Assembly: GCA_036676455.1 (NCBI GenBank)
Contig: JAKFCW010000082.1
Location: forward strand, 5,944 to 69,943
DNA length: 64,000 nucleotides
Reading direction: 5' to 3'
Source of the DNA: UBA4093 sp036676455
GTDB taxonomy: Bacteria; Cyanobacteriota; Sericytochromatia; S15B-MN24; UBA4093
Position numbers and translations under genes: made by a program. Numbering within the stretch: the stretch's first letter is position 1; the number at the start of each line of letters is the position of its first letter. This document shows positions 51,387 through 59,007 of this stretch, one piece after another. The notes beneath the pieces are model-generated. The model did not search any database. It was not told the origin of the DNA and saw only the letters and a list, made by a program, of their open reading frames with translations.

Positions 51387-52427
51387 GTGGATCTCTTTGA
51401 ACGCTGCCGCATGGTCCCTGCCCTAGCTATCGTCGGGACGGCCAAGAACGTCGGCAAGACGACCACCATGAACTGGTTGATCGCGCGCTTCGAGGCGCAA
51501 GGCATCCGCCTGGGGCTGACCTCGGTGGGGCGCGACGGCGAGGACCTCGACATGGTCACCGATCGCCCCAAGCCGCGCATCACCCCGCCGCCGGGAACCC
51601 TGGTGGCCACGGCGCACCTGTCGGCCAAGCGTTCCTCGGCCCGCCTCAAGGAAGTGCGAGCGACCCCCTTCCGGACGGCGATCGGCCCGGTCTCGATCTA
51701 CGAGGTCCAGTCCGTGGGCACCGTCGAGGTGGCGGGACCGGTCTCGATGAGCGACACGCGCCGGCTGGTGGAGATGCTGCGCGAGCTGGGCGCCAAGCAG
51801 GTCTTCGTGGACGGCGCCATCGACCGGCGCGCGTCGGCCGCCTCGGACGTGGCGCAGGGCGTGATCCTGGCGACCGGCCTGGCGCTTTCGGAGGACCCCG
51901 AGGAGGTCGTGCAGCGCACCCTGGCGCACGTTCGCTGGTTGAGCCTGCCGAGCGCTCCCTTCGCGGTCCCGGATCAGGCCGGCGCCCTTCTCGCGGACGG
52001 CGGCTTCCTGCCGTGGCCCGGCAAGAGCCTTCTCGAGCAAGCGGACGAGCTCGCTCGCTGGCTGCCCCAGGCGGCCACGGCGCTGGTCTTGCCGGGAGCC
52101 TTCACCGCGGCGATGGCCCGGGGGCTGGTGACGCGAAGCGCAAGCGGGCAGGAGCTGGCGGTGGTGGTTCCCGACGGCACGCACGTCCTCATGGAGCCCG
52201 CCGCCTTCGAGGATCTGGAGGCTCGGGGCGTCAAGGTTTACGCCTCGCGCCCCATCCAGTTGATGGCGCTCACGCTGAATCCCACGAGCCCGCAGGGAGC
52301 CAAGACCGATCCGGCGCGCTTCCTGGCGCGGATGCAAGCGGAACTTCCGCAACTGCCGATCTACGATCTCGAGCTGGGAAAAGTGCTCGCCGCCTCAAAC
52401 CGGGGCGATGGAGCTGCCCACAGCTAG
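51387..52427 (+). CDS. kamB: KamB-like lysine 5,6-aminomutase reactivase subunit
   Basis: A 346-residue P-loop protein: IVGTAKNVGKTTTMNWL forms the Walker A region, followed by GLTSVGRDGEDLDMV, DRPKPRITPPPGTLVATA, and later VFVDGAIDRRASA. This combination matches what I recall of KamB proteins in lysine fermentation clusters, which with the MutS-like KamC reactivate the B12-dependent aminomutase. The GTG at 51387 follows GAGGAG with six-base spacing. It lies upstream of kamD and kamE, supporting the assignment. No kamC is in the window. Without database comparison the alternative is a generic MobB/dethiobiotin synthetase-like NTPase. Confidence 0.7.
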   Translation: MDLFERCRMVPALAIVGTAKNVGKTTTMNWLIARFEAQGIRLGLTSVGRDGEDLDMVTDRPKPRITPPPGTLVATAHLSAKRSSARLKEVRATPFRTAIGPVSIYEVQSVGTVEVAGPVSMSDTRRLVEMLRELGAKQVFVDGAIDRRASAASDVAQGVILATGLALSEDPEEVVQRTLAHVRWLSLPSAPFAVPDQAGALLADGGFLPWPGKSLLEQADELARWLPQAATALVLPGAFTAAMARGLVTRSASGQELAVVVPDGTHVLMEPAAFEDLEARGVKVYASRPIQLMALTLNPTSPQGAKTDPARFLARMQAELPQLPIYDLELGKVLAASNRGDGAAHS

Positions 52428-52802
52428 GGCTCCAGCGTCGAGCAACACGGCATCAAGGGCCGCGATCAGGTCCCGCCGGCGATAGGGCTTGACGACGTAG
52501 CCGTTGGCTCCGGCCTGCAGGGCCTTCTCTTGATCTTCGCGCAAGGCATGGGCCGAGACGCAGACCACCGGGATCTCGCGGAAAGCGGGCTGGCTTCGCA
52601 GCCACGCAAGGACGGCAAAACCATCCAGGTGAGCCATGTGCATGTCCAGCAGGATGACATCGATGTCGGGATGCATGCTCAGGAAGCCCAGGGCATCGTG
52701 GCCATTGGCGGCCTCGAAGACGCGATGCCCCATGTGCGTGATCATGGTGTGCAAGAGCTGGCGGTTCTGGGGTTCGTCCTCGACGATGAGAAACTTAAAA
52801 AT
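52395..52802 (-). CDS. single-domain response regulator with a probable ATT start codon
   Basis: A 135-residue receiver domain. Reading from 52802 gives xFKFLIVEDEPQNRQLLHTMI, the expected first strand with acidic pair E8-D9; the phospho-acceptor is D53 in VILLDMHM, and VVKP supplies the Lys. No ATG, GTG or TTG lies between the upstream in-frame TAG and this strand; the codon at the right place is ATT, eight bases after AGGAG. Starting at the first in-frame TTG (52754) would remove beta-1 and the acidic pocket. The 3' end overlaps kamB by 33 bases. No output domain. Confidence 0.8.
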   Translation of the reverse strand: MFKFLIVEDEPQNRQLLHTMITHMGHRVFEAANGHDALGFLSMHPDIDVILLDMHMAHLDGFAVLAWLRSQPAFREIPVVCVSAHALREDQEKALQAGANGYVVKPYRRRDLIAALDAVLLDAGALAVGSSIAPV

Positions 52803-52967
52803 GGGCCGGTCTCCTGATGCGAGGCGTAGCCCTCGCGGCGATTGAAGCAGGGCTGCGAGAAATTTTTTACCGGTCGATCTCCGTTTCTATCGATATCACA
52901 TTGTCTCAACTTGTCTCAAGCCACCCAGAAAACCTGAATTCCCGATTGCAGGCCAATTAACAGATTA

Positions 52968-52997
52968 TTGACACTCTGGAACCCTTGCGGCTACTAT
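52968..52997 (+). promoter_or_regulatory. sigma-70-type promoter for the small HTH gene
   Basis: Perfect TTGACA (52968-52973), an 18-base spacer and TACTAT (52992-52997). The leader would be only about 15 bases. Confidence 0.6.
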
Positions 52998-53018
52998 GGC
53001 CTGCGGAGGCTTGCTTGC

Positions 53019-53195
53019 ATGATCAAAACCCTGCTGACAATCAAGGACGTGATGACCCGGCTCCAGGTAAGCCGGGCCACGATTTATCGCCTGATTGAGC
53101 GGGGCGAGCTCAAGCCCTTCAAGATCGGCCGGTCACTGCGATTCGACGAGCAGGACCTCGACGCCTTCATCGACAAAAAGAAGGACGCGCCGTAG
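53019..53195 (+). CDS. excisionase-type helix-turn-helix protein
   Basis: A 58-residue single-domain DNA-binding protein of the MerR/excisionase (HTH_17) type: LLTIKDVMTRLQVSRATIYRLIERGELKPFKIGRSLRFDEQDLDAFI. CGGAGG lies about nine bases before ATG 53019. It has its own promoter and terminator and sits directly upstream of kamDE. Such proteins occur in phage excision but also as small transcription factors; here there is no integrase or att-like repeat, so a regulator of the kam genes is more likely, though unproven. Confidence 0.85.
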   Translation: MIKTLLTIKDVMTRLQVSRATIYRLIERGELKPFKIGRSLRFDEQDLDAFIDKKKDAP

Positions 53196-53234
53196 CCGCG
53201 CAGATTCGCTCGATGCAGCTTGGCACGGGGTCAC

Positions 53235-53274
53235 GATCCTTGGGTGAGACGAGCCTTACCCAAGGATCATTTTT
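53235..53274 (+). terminator. intrinsic terminator of the HTH gene
   Basis: An 11-bp stem (GATCCTTGGGT at 53235-53245 / ACCCAAGGATC at 53258-53268) followed directly by ATTTTT. Confidence 0.88.
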
Positions 53275-53324
53275 AGCTTGGACAGGCCGCGTCACGTCCA
53301 AGGATGGGAATGCACCGCGCGCTG

Positions 53325-53354
53325 CTGACTTTCCGCCCCGGAACGTGAGATAAT
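53325..53354 (+). promoter_or_regulatory. probable promoter of kamDE
   Basis: CTGACT (53325-53330), an 18-base spacer, and an extended -10 TGAGATAAT (53346-53354). The start near 53361 would give a leader of about 85 bases containing the pseudoknot. Confidence 0.5.
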
Positions 53355-53376
53355 GACGGACGGGCCAAGGCCCCGT

Positions 53377-53427
53377 GTCTGTTGACTTCCCCCGATGGCG
53401 AGGTGAAAGGTCAACGCAGACCCATCG
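53377..53427 (+). promoter_or_regulatory. H-type pseudoknot candidate in the kamD leader
   Basis: Stem 1 pairs GTCTGTTGAC (53377-53386) with GTCAACGCAGAC (53410-53421), ten base pairs with a CG bulge. The loop contains CGATGG (53393-53398), complementary to CCATCG (53422-53427), which begins at the base after stem 1. The ribosome site AAGGGA (about 53432-53437) follows within five bases, so folding could control kamD translation. A short hairpin ACGGG/CCCGT precedes it (53360-53376). It does not match any riboswitch consensus I know, including the cobalamin type. Confidence 0.5.
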
Positions 53428-53445
53428 AAACAAGGGACCCTGACG

Positions 53446-55005
53446 ATGCAAATTACGATCGATACCGCGAAGGTCGCCTACGGGCGCGAACTCGCCAGCC
53501 GCATCGCCAAGCCGATGCTTGATTATTTCCGCAGCCACTCGACGCTCGCCACCGAGCGCGCCGCGCTGCGTCTCTACGGAGTGGACGGGGTGGACGACGC
53601 CGGCGTCCCCTGGCCGAACCGGGTGGTCGACGCCCTCGCGGCCCAGGACAAGCTCAATCGGGGCGCCTCCTACTGGCTCGGGCATGCCGCCATCGCGACC
53701 GGCAAGTCGACGCAGGACGCCGCGATCGCCCTCGCCGAGGGCCAGGTCGACCTCGACGCCCCCATCCCCGAGCGCGAGATCACGGCCTGGGCCGACGCCA
53801 CCGCCGAACGCCTGCTGAACGAGCTGCTGGCCAAGCGCCGCGAGCGCAAGGCCACCCGCGATCGCCTGAACGTCGGCCCCAAGCCCTGGCGCTACCTGAT
53901 CGTGGCGACCGGCAACATCTACGAAGACGTACCCCAGGCCGTCGCCGCCGCGCGCGCCGGAGCCGACATCATCGCCGTCATCCGCTCCACCGGCCAGTCG
54001 CTGATCGACTTCGTCCCCTACGGCACCACCACCGAGGGGACCGGCGGCACCTACGCCACCGGCGGCAACTTCAAGCTCATGCGCGAAGCCCTCGACGAGG
54101 TCGGCGAGGAGCTAGGCCGCTACATCCAGCTCACCAACTACGCCTCCGGCCTCTGCATGCCCGAGATCACGGCGCTGGCAGCCCAGGAAGGCCTGGACAT
54201 GCTGCTCAACGACGCCATGTACGGGATCCTCTTCCGGGACATCAACATCTTCCGGACGCTCTGCGACCAGTACTTCTCGCGCCTGATCTGCGGAGCAACC
54301 GACATCATCATCAACACCGGCGAGGACAACTACCTCACCACCGCCGACGCCTTCGAGCAGGGCCACACGGTCCTCGCCAGCCAGTTCATCAACGAGAACT
54401 TCGCCCTGGCCGCCGGCATGCCCCCGCGCCTGATGGGCCTCGGCCACGCCTTCGAGATGAACCCCCGCACCGAGAACGGCCTCATGTACGAGATCGCCAT
54501 GGCCCAGCTGGTGCGCCAGGTCTTCCCGGAGGCCCCGCTCAAGTACATGCCGCCGACCAAGCACATCACCGGCGACATCTTCCAGGCGCACGCCCACAAC
54601 GCCCTCTTCAACCTGGTCTCGGTGCTGACCCACCAGGAGATCCACCTGATTGGCATCCTCACCGAGGCCATCCACACCCCGTTCGCCTCGGACCGCTTCA
54701 TGGCGCTCACCAACACGAACTACGTGTTCAACTACGCCAAGGACATGGGCGCCGAGCTCGACTTCAAGGAAGACGGCATCGTCGCCAATCGGGCCCGCGA
54801 GGTCCTGGACCGCTCCATCGAGCTGCTCGAGGAAGTCGATCGCATGGGTCTGGTGGAAGCCATCGGCAAGGGCGTCTTCGCCGACGTCAAGCGCGCTCCT
54901 GACGGCGGCAAGGGCTACCACGGCGTCTTCGCGCGCTCGGCCGATTACCTGAATCCCTTTATGACCCGCCTGGAGCGGCTGAATCACGTGGAGGCGATGC
55001 GGTGA
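53446..55005 (+). CDS. kamD: lysine 5,6-aminomutase alpha subunit
   Basis: Large subunit (519 residues) of the adenosylcobalamin- and PLP-dependent aminomutase that moves the terminal amino group of beta-lysine (or D-lysine) to C5, giving 3,5- (or 2,5-) diaminohexanoate. The TIM-barrel part contains WRYLIVATGNIYEDVPQAVAAARAGADIIAVIRSTGQSL and YGTTTEGTGGTYATGGNFKLMREAL, typical of the family; the KYMPPTKHITGDIF and HTPFASDRFMALTNTNYVFNYA regions also fit. AAGGGA precedes the ATG. kamE starts inside its stop codon. Its leader carries the pseudoknot candidate. Confidence 0.95.
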   Translation: MQITIDTAKVAYGRELASRIAKPMLDYFRSHSTLATERAALRLYGVDGVDDAGVPWPNRVVDALAAQDKLNRGASYWLGHAAIATGKSTQDAAIALAEGQVDLDAPIPEREITAWADATAERLLNELLAKRRERKATRDRLNVGPKPWRYLIVATGNIYEDVPQAVAAARAGADIIAVIRSTGQSLIDFVPYGTTTEGTGGTYATGGNFKLMREALDEVGEELGRYIQLTNYASGLCMPEITALAAQEGLDMLLNDAMYGILFRDINIFRTLCDQYFSRLICGATDIIINTGEDNYLTTADAFEQGHTVLASQFINENFALAAGMPPRLMGLGHAFEMNPRTENGLMYEIAMAQLVRQVFPEAPLKYMPPTKHITGDIFQAHAHNALFNLVSVLTHQEIHLIGILTEAIHTPFASDRFMALTNTNYVFNYAKDMGAELDFKEDGIVANRAREVLDRSIELLEEVDRMGLVEAIGKGVFADVKRAPDGGKGYHGVFARSADYLNPFMTRLERLNHVEAMR

Positions 55006-55772
55006 GCAACCAGACCTACCCCCGGAAACCCGATCTCACCAAGATCCGTCCCTACGGCGACACGCTCGACGACGGCAAGGTCCAGCTGAGCTTCACCTTG
55101 CCGGTGCCCGCGGGCCCCGAAGCGTACGAGGCCGCCAAGCGCCTCGTGCTCATGATGGGCCTCGAGGATCCGTCAGTCGTGTCGATGCAGGCCGTCGACC
55201 CGACCATGACCTTCTTCATCATGTACGGCGCCTGCACCAAGACCGTGGACTACACCAGCATCTACGTGCCCCGCTCCGAGTTCACCGTCATGGAGATGGG
55301 CGAGGTCGATGACCTCATCGAGACGGAGTTCGGCCGCGAGCTCACGATCGTGGGCGCCTGCACGGGCACCGACGCGCATACCGTCGGCATCGACGCCATC
55401 ATGAACATGAAGGGCTTCAACGGCCACTACGGCCTGGAGCGCTACCGGATGATCAACGCCATCAACATGGGCGCCCAGGTGCCCAACGAGGTGCTGGTGG
55501 CGCGGGCGATCGAAGAGAAGGCGGACGCCATCCTGGTCTCGCAGGTCGTCACCCAGAAGAACCTCCACATCATGACCCTCACCAACCTGATCGAGATCCT
55601 CGAGGCCGAAGGCCTGCGCGGCAAGATGGTGGTGGCGGTCGGCGGCCCCCGGATCACCCACGACCTCGCAACCGAGCTGGGCTTCGACGCGGGCTTCAGC
55701 GTCGGCTCCTACGCCGAGGACGTCGCCAGCTTCGTGGTCCAGGAGCTGATCAGGCGCCGCGACGCGCAGTAA
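55002..55772 (+). CDS. kamE: lysine 5,6-aminomutase beta subunit (cobalamin-binding)
   Basis: Small subunit, 256 residues. The C-terminal Rossmann domain carries the cobalamin signature DAHTVG with the cobalt-ligating His at H126. K137 lies 11 residues later, the spacing at which the PLP-binding Lys sits relative to the His in the Clostridium enzyme. VAVGGPRITHDLATELGFDAGF is the typical GG-x(20+) end of B12 domains. The GTG start overlaps the kamD stop (GTGA). A 15-bp terminator hairpin lies at 55868-55904. Confidence 0.95.
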   Translation: MSNQTYPRKPDLTKIRPYGDTLDDGKVQLSFTLPVPAGPEAYEAAKRLVLMMGLEDPSVVSMQAVDPTMTFFIMYGACTKTVDYTSIYVPRSEFTVMEMGEVDDLIETEFGRELTIVGACTGTDAHTVGIDAIMNMKGFNGHYGLERYRMINAINMGAQVPNEVLVARAIEEKADAILVSQVVTQKNLHIMTLTNLIEILEAEGLRGKMVVAVGGPRITHDLATELGFDAGFSVGSYAEDVASFVVQELIRRRDAQ

Positions 55773-55802
55773 CCCCCTAGACGTCACTCCCGCTCTCACC
55801 CT

Positions 55803-55855
55803 CCGTCACCCCCGTGGAAACGGGGGGCACCTGGATTCCCGCTTTCGCGGGAATG
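55803..55855 (+). repeat. 53-nt palindromic repeat, copy 2
   Basis: Begins GTCACCC and ends GGGAATGAC, same length and orientation as copy 1 (51291-51343). The second half (ATTCCCGCTTTCGCGGGAATGAC) differs at one base; the first half has a different hairpin loop sequence. Confidence 0.75.
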
Positions 55856-55867
55856 ACGAACAAGAAT

Positions 55868-55904
55868 GAGTCCCCCGCTTCCGCGCAATGGAAGCGGGGG
55901 ACTC
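55868..55904 (+). terminator. terminator of kamDE
   Basis: A perfect 15-bp stem (GAGTCCCCCGCTTCC / GGAAGCGGGGGACTC) with a seven-base loop, then GCGTTTTG. Confidence 0.8.
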
Positions 55905-55995
55905 GCGTTTTGAAAAACGTCCCGTCGCCGGTTTGTCCGCGCCGCGAGAGGTGCTAGATTGGCCTCGGGGAATTCCGCCCCGAAAGGAGAGGGTC

Positions 55996-56877
55996 ATGCG
56001 CGTGCATCACCTCAACTGCGGAACCTTTTGCCCTCCGGCCGCCCGCCTCTTCAACGGGACGGATGGCTTCAACTCCCCGGGCAAACTCGTCTGCCACTGC
56101 CTACTCATCGAGACCGACGAGGGCCTCGTCCTGGTGGACACCGGCCTGGGCCTCGCGGACCTGGAAGACCCGAGCGCGCGGATCGGCGCCGGCTGGGCCT
56201 CCCTGATGCGCCCTGAGACCGACCCCGAGCAGAGCGCCCGGCGCCAGATCGAGGAGCTGGGCTTCTACCACGACGACGTCCGCCACATCATCGTCACCCA
56301 CCTGGATTTCGACCATGCCGGCGGCATCCCGGACTTCCCCGAGGCCAAGGTCCACGTCTACGAGCCCGAGTACGAGGCCGCGATGCACCCCGACTCGGCC
56401 CGGGAGCGCTTCCGCTACAAGTCCACGCAGTTATCGCACGCGCATGAATGGGTGCGCTACGAGCTCGAAGGCGATCGCTGGTTCGGCTTCGACTCGGTCC
56501 GCACCATGGGCGACCTCAACCTCGACATCCTGCTGATTCCGCTGGTCGGACATACCCGCGGCCACTGCGGCGTCGCCGTCCGCACCTCGGAGGGCTGGTT
56601 GCTCAACGCGGGAGACGCCTACTTCCACCACGACGAGCTCTGGAGCCGGCGCAAGGAGCCTCCCCTGGGCCTGAAACTGTACGAGAGCGTCATGCACATG
56701 AACAAGCGCAAGCGGCAGGCCAACCTGGACCGCCTCCGCCAGCTCGCCCGCGAGCAAAGCAGCCAGGTGAAGATCTTCAGCTCCCACGACCCGGCCGAGT
56801 TCACCTCGTTCCGCCAGCCGGAGCTGGCCTACCCGCCGATCGGCAGCGAACCGCGCTTCGGCCGCAAGGAGAGATAG
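55996..56877 (+). CDS. metallo-beta-lactamase fold hydrolase
   Basis: A 293-residue MBL-fold protein of the AHL-lactonase/glyoxalase II-like class. AAGGAG precedes ATG 55996. The metal motif is THLDFDHAGG (H102, D104, D106, H107): an HxDxDH variant of the usual HxHxDH. Further ligands are in VGHTRGHCG and NAGDAYFH, and a late His in SSHDPAEF. It lies between kamE and the twin-cassette operon. Without the terminator at 55868 it might have been read as part of kamDE; it is probably separate. The substrate is unknown; quorum-signal lactonase activity should not be assumed. Confidence 0.85.
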   Translation: MRVHHLNCGTFCPPAARLFNGTDGFNSPGKLVCHCLLIETDEGLVLVDTGLGLADLEDPSARIGAGWASLMRPETDPEQSARRQIEELGFYHDDVRHIIVTHLDFDHAGGIPDFPEAKVHVYEPEYEAAMHPDSARERFRYKSTQLSHAHEWVRYELEGDRWFGFDSVRTMGDLNLDILLIPLVGHTRGHCGVAVRTSEGWLLNAGDAYFHHDELWSRRKEPPLGLKLYESVMHMNKRKRQANLDRLRQLAREQSSQVKIFSSHDPAEFTSFRQPELAYPPIGSEPRFGRKER

Positions 56878-57761
56878 GCCTCGGAACGCCAGATCCACCA
56901 GGGTTCGCGCGTCTCGTCGATGATGGTCTCCGGCGGAAAGAGCTTGCGCACCGCCCGGTTGCGATCGCACCACATGAAGCGGATCCCGGTCAGGCCCCGC
57001 GAGCGGCTCGTCTCCTGAAGCCGGCGAATGAGCATCGGCGCCAGGCCCCGCCCCTGCACGTCCCGACCCAAGGCCAGCTCGTACAGAAAGACCTCGTCCG
57101 GACCCGAGCGGGTCGCCAGTAACAGCCCCACGATCCGCTCCTCGTCGAGCACCATGGCGCTCACATCCGGCAAGAACTCGCCAAAACGCCCCTCCCGGAT
57201 GGCAGCCAGCCGTGCGAGGCACGCCTCGGGAGTGGGAAGCTCGGGAAAGCAAAGAAACAACCCATCGATCGTGCCCTGATTACTGGCGGAAAGCAGGCTG
57301 GCGGCTTCGGCGTCGCGCTCCGCGTCCCAATCGACCAGCCGGAAGGGCTCGGGCACCTCAAGCGGCGCGGGCGGCACGCGCGAAAGCTCCTGGACCATGT
57401 CGATGCGCTCGAGGCGCTGGAAGCCGTGACGCTGCAGCGTCGGAGCCAGCAGCGCGTCTCCGAAGCGCTCGGGAGCCATCAGAGCGAGCGTTCCGGAGGC
57501 CTGGAGAGGGGCGATCGCCTCCTCCAGCAGCGCCTCGCGCTCGGTGGATTCCTTGGCATGGAGGCCGGCCAGGATGCGCACGTCCTGGCCGGGAAGAAAG
57601 GCGAAGCCCCGCGGCGCACCCGCAGAGACCCAGATCTGCAGGCGCTCGGTGGCAGCGAAGACCGCGTCCCGCAGGCCCGATACCTCGGGGGCCTCCGCGG
57701 CGAAGTCGGCGAGCATGGCCTCGACGGCCAGGAAATCCAGCGGGTTGAAAGGGCGAAGCAC
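56829..57761 (-). CDS. GNAT-family N-acetyltransferase
   Basis: A 310-residue protein. The C-terminal half (about 140-285) is a GNAT domain: AMVLDEERIVGLLLA, then the acetyl-CoA loop LALGRDVQGRGLAPMLIRRL (Q/RxxGxG/A pattern) and TGIRFMWCDRNRAVRKLF. The N-terminal half may be a degenerate second GNAT fold. It begins with GTG one base after the stop of the twin-cassette operon, so it could be its last gene. Its 3' end overlaps the convergent MBL gene by 49 bases. The substrate is unknown. Confidence 0.8.
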   Translation of the reverse strand: MLRPFNPLDFLAVEAMLADFAAEAPEVSGLRDAVFAATERLQIWVSAGAPRGFAFLPGQDVRILAGLHAKESTEREALLEEAIAPLQASGTLALMAPERFGDALLAPTLQRHGFQRLERIDMVQELSRVPPAPLEVPEPFRLVDWDAERDAEAASLLSASNQGTIDGLFLCFPELPTPEACLARLAAIREGRFGEFLPDVSAMVLDEERIVGLLLATRSGPDEVFLYELALGRDVQGRGLAPMLIRRLQETSRSRGLTGIRFMWCDRNRAVRKLFPPETIIDETREPWWIWRSEAYLSLRPKRGSLPIGG

Positions 57762-57762
57762 G

Positions 57763-58728
57763 TTACTTCCGATCGGCGAACGGGTTGTTCTCCGCGTTCA
57801 GGCGGCGGGTTTGCTTGCCCAGCGGCTGGGTGCCCCGTGCCGGGGGGTTCAGCTTTCCGCTGTTGGCGGGAGCCGGCGCAGCCGTGAAGGGGAGGTCCTT
57901 GGAGGCCGCCACCTTGGCGAAGAGCTCGGCAAGCTCGGGGTAAGGAGCGAGCTGCTCGGCGAGGCGCTCGAGGTAGAACATCTTGCCGCGGAGCTTGTAG
58001 AAAGAGCTGGTGTTACCCATCAGGTGGGAGAGCTCCCAGGCATACTCCCCGACCCCGCGCAGGGCCCGCACGGCTTCCTTGATCAGGCCCTGGGCCTCCT
58101 GGTAATGCGTGATGGCCAGCGAGAGCACCGGCTTGATCTCGGGAGCCTGCGCGAGGACGGCTCCGATCCGCGACAGGGCGGCCGGATCGATCGCTGCGTC
58201 CGGAGGAAGCGGTTGAGCGGGATTCAGCAGGCGCTGCACCAGGAGGATGGGCGAGTGGATATCGACCAGCAACAGGCGCGCAGCCGCCAGATCCACCTGG
58301 GCTTTCGCCAGCAGGTAGGGCTTGCTCTGGGTCGAATCGAGGAAGGTGACGGCCTGGGGAGCAGCCGCCTCCAGGCCCGCGCGGATGGTCTCATGGTTGG
58401 CGCGGTAGTCGTGGCTCTGGATCTCGACCATGGCCTTGCTGGCCCGGTAGAGGTCACGGCTCGCACGCAGCTTTTCCAGCAGCTCCGCATCACCAGGCGC
58501 CGGCGGACCTGCCTCGACCTCCGCGATGAAGGGGTCGAGCTTGGCGATCAGCCGGTCGTAATAGACGACGCGTTCGAGGTTCTGCTTGAGGAAGACGTCA
58601 AGCTGAGACAGGCGCATGCGGGAGTCCCGCAGCACCTGCTCCTGAAGCGCCGTGAACTGTTTGCGGAGGGCTTCTTCCTCCGCGATTTCCGCGGGGCTCC
58701 GGCCCTGCGGGGGGGTGGGGGTGGTCAT
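57763..58728 (-). CDS. helical protein B2 of the twin cassette (unknown family)
   Basis: A 321-residue, mostly helical cytoplasmic protein without signal or membrane segment. It is paralogous to the 59008 protein: shared blocks include EVEAGPPAPGDAELLEKLRA near 75-95, PYLLAKAQVDLAAARL, YQEAQGLIKEAVRALRGV and KLRGKMFYLERLAEQL. The C-terminus is a disordered Pro/Asn tail with NSGKLN and RRLNAENNPF. It starts six bases after the small gene at 58735, probably by coupling, as no ribosome site is visible. I recognise no family and assign no function. Confidence 0.75.
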   Translation of the reverse strand: MTTPTPPQGRSPAEIAEEEALRKQFTALQEQVLRDSRMRLSQLDVFLKQNLERVVYYDRLIAKLDPFIAEVEAGPPAPGDAELLEKLRASRDLYRASKAMVEIQSHDYRANHETIRAGLEAAAPQAVTFLDSTQSKPYLLAKAQVDLAAARLLLVDIHSPILLVQRLLNPAQPLPPDAAIDPAALSRIGAVLAQAPEIKPVLSLAITHYQEAQGLIKEAVRALRGVGEYAWELSHLMGNTSSFYKLRGKMFYLERLAEQLAPYPELAELFAKVAASKDLPFTAAPAPANSGKLNPPARGTQPLGKQTRRLNAENNPFADRK

Positions 58729-58734
58729 GTCGCG

Positions 58735-58995
58735 CTAAACTCGGACCCGCTGCATCGAGCGCGATCGCTGGTTGCGCAGCTGATCGATCTCGCGATCATC
58801 CACGGCCCGCTGAGCAGCAGCATCCGCACGCTGGTTGTCCTGCCGGTTGCCCTGCATGGCTTGGCTGAGGGAGTTCAGACCACTCTGGACTCCCTGCAGG
58901 AGCTGGATGCCCCGCTGGAGGACCTTGGAGACCTCGCTGACGAAGTTGCTGACCTGGTTGACGACATTGCCGATGGCTTTGACTGCACCGCCCAT
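58735..58995 (-). CDS. small MGGAV peptide A2 of the twin cassette
   Basis: 86 residues, starting MGGAVKAIGNVVNQVSNFVSEVSKVLQ, an amphipathic helix, and ending in a highly charged Arg/Gln/Asp-rich tail. AAAGGAGG precedes the ATG. The first ten residues match the 60008 protein (MGGAV-x-AIGN). No signal peptide, no cysteines. The repeated A-then-B order in this operon indicates that A2 and the B2 protein work together. Confidence 0.75.
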   Translation of the reverse strand: MGGAVKAIGNVVNQVSNFVSEVSKVLQRGIQLLQGVQSGLNSLSQAMQGNRQDNQRADAAAQRAVDDREIDQLRNQRSRSMQRVRV

Positions 58996-59007
58996 GGCGG
59001 ACCTCCT

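Noticed and set aside
53360..53445. Cobalamin riboswitch upstream of kamD
   Set aside because: The leader is too short (about 85 bases) and lacks a B12-box-like GCCACTG segment; the structure seen is a small pseudoknot instead.
55996..56877. Quorum-quenching AHL lactonase
   Set aside because: The metal motif is HxDxDH, not HxHxDH, and no quorum-sensing gene is nearby; only the general MBL-fold call is justified.
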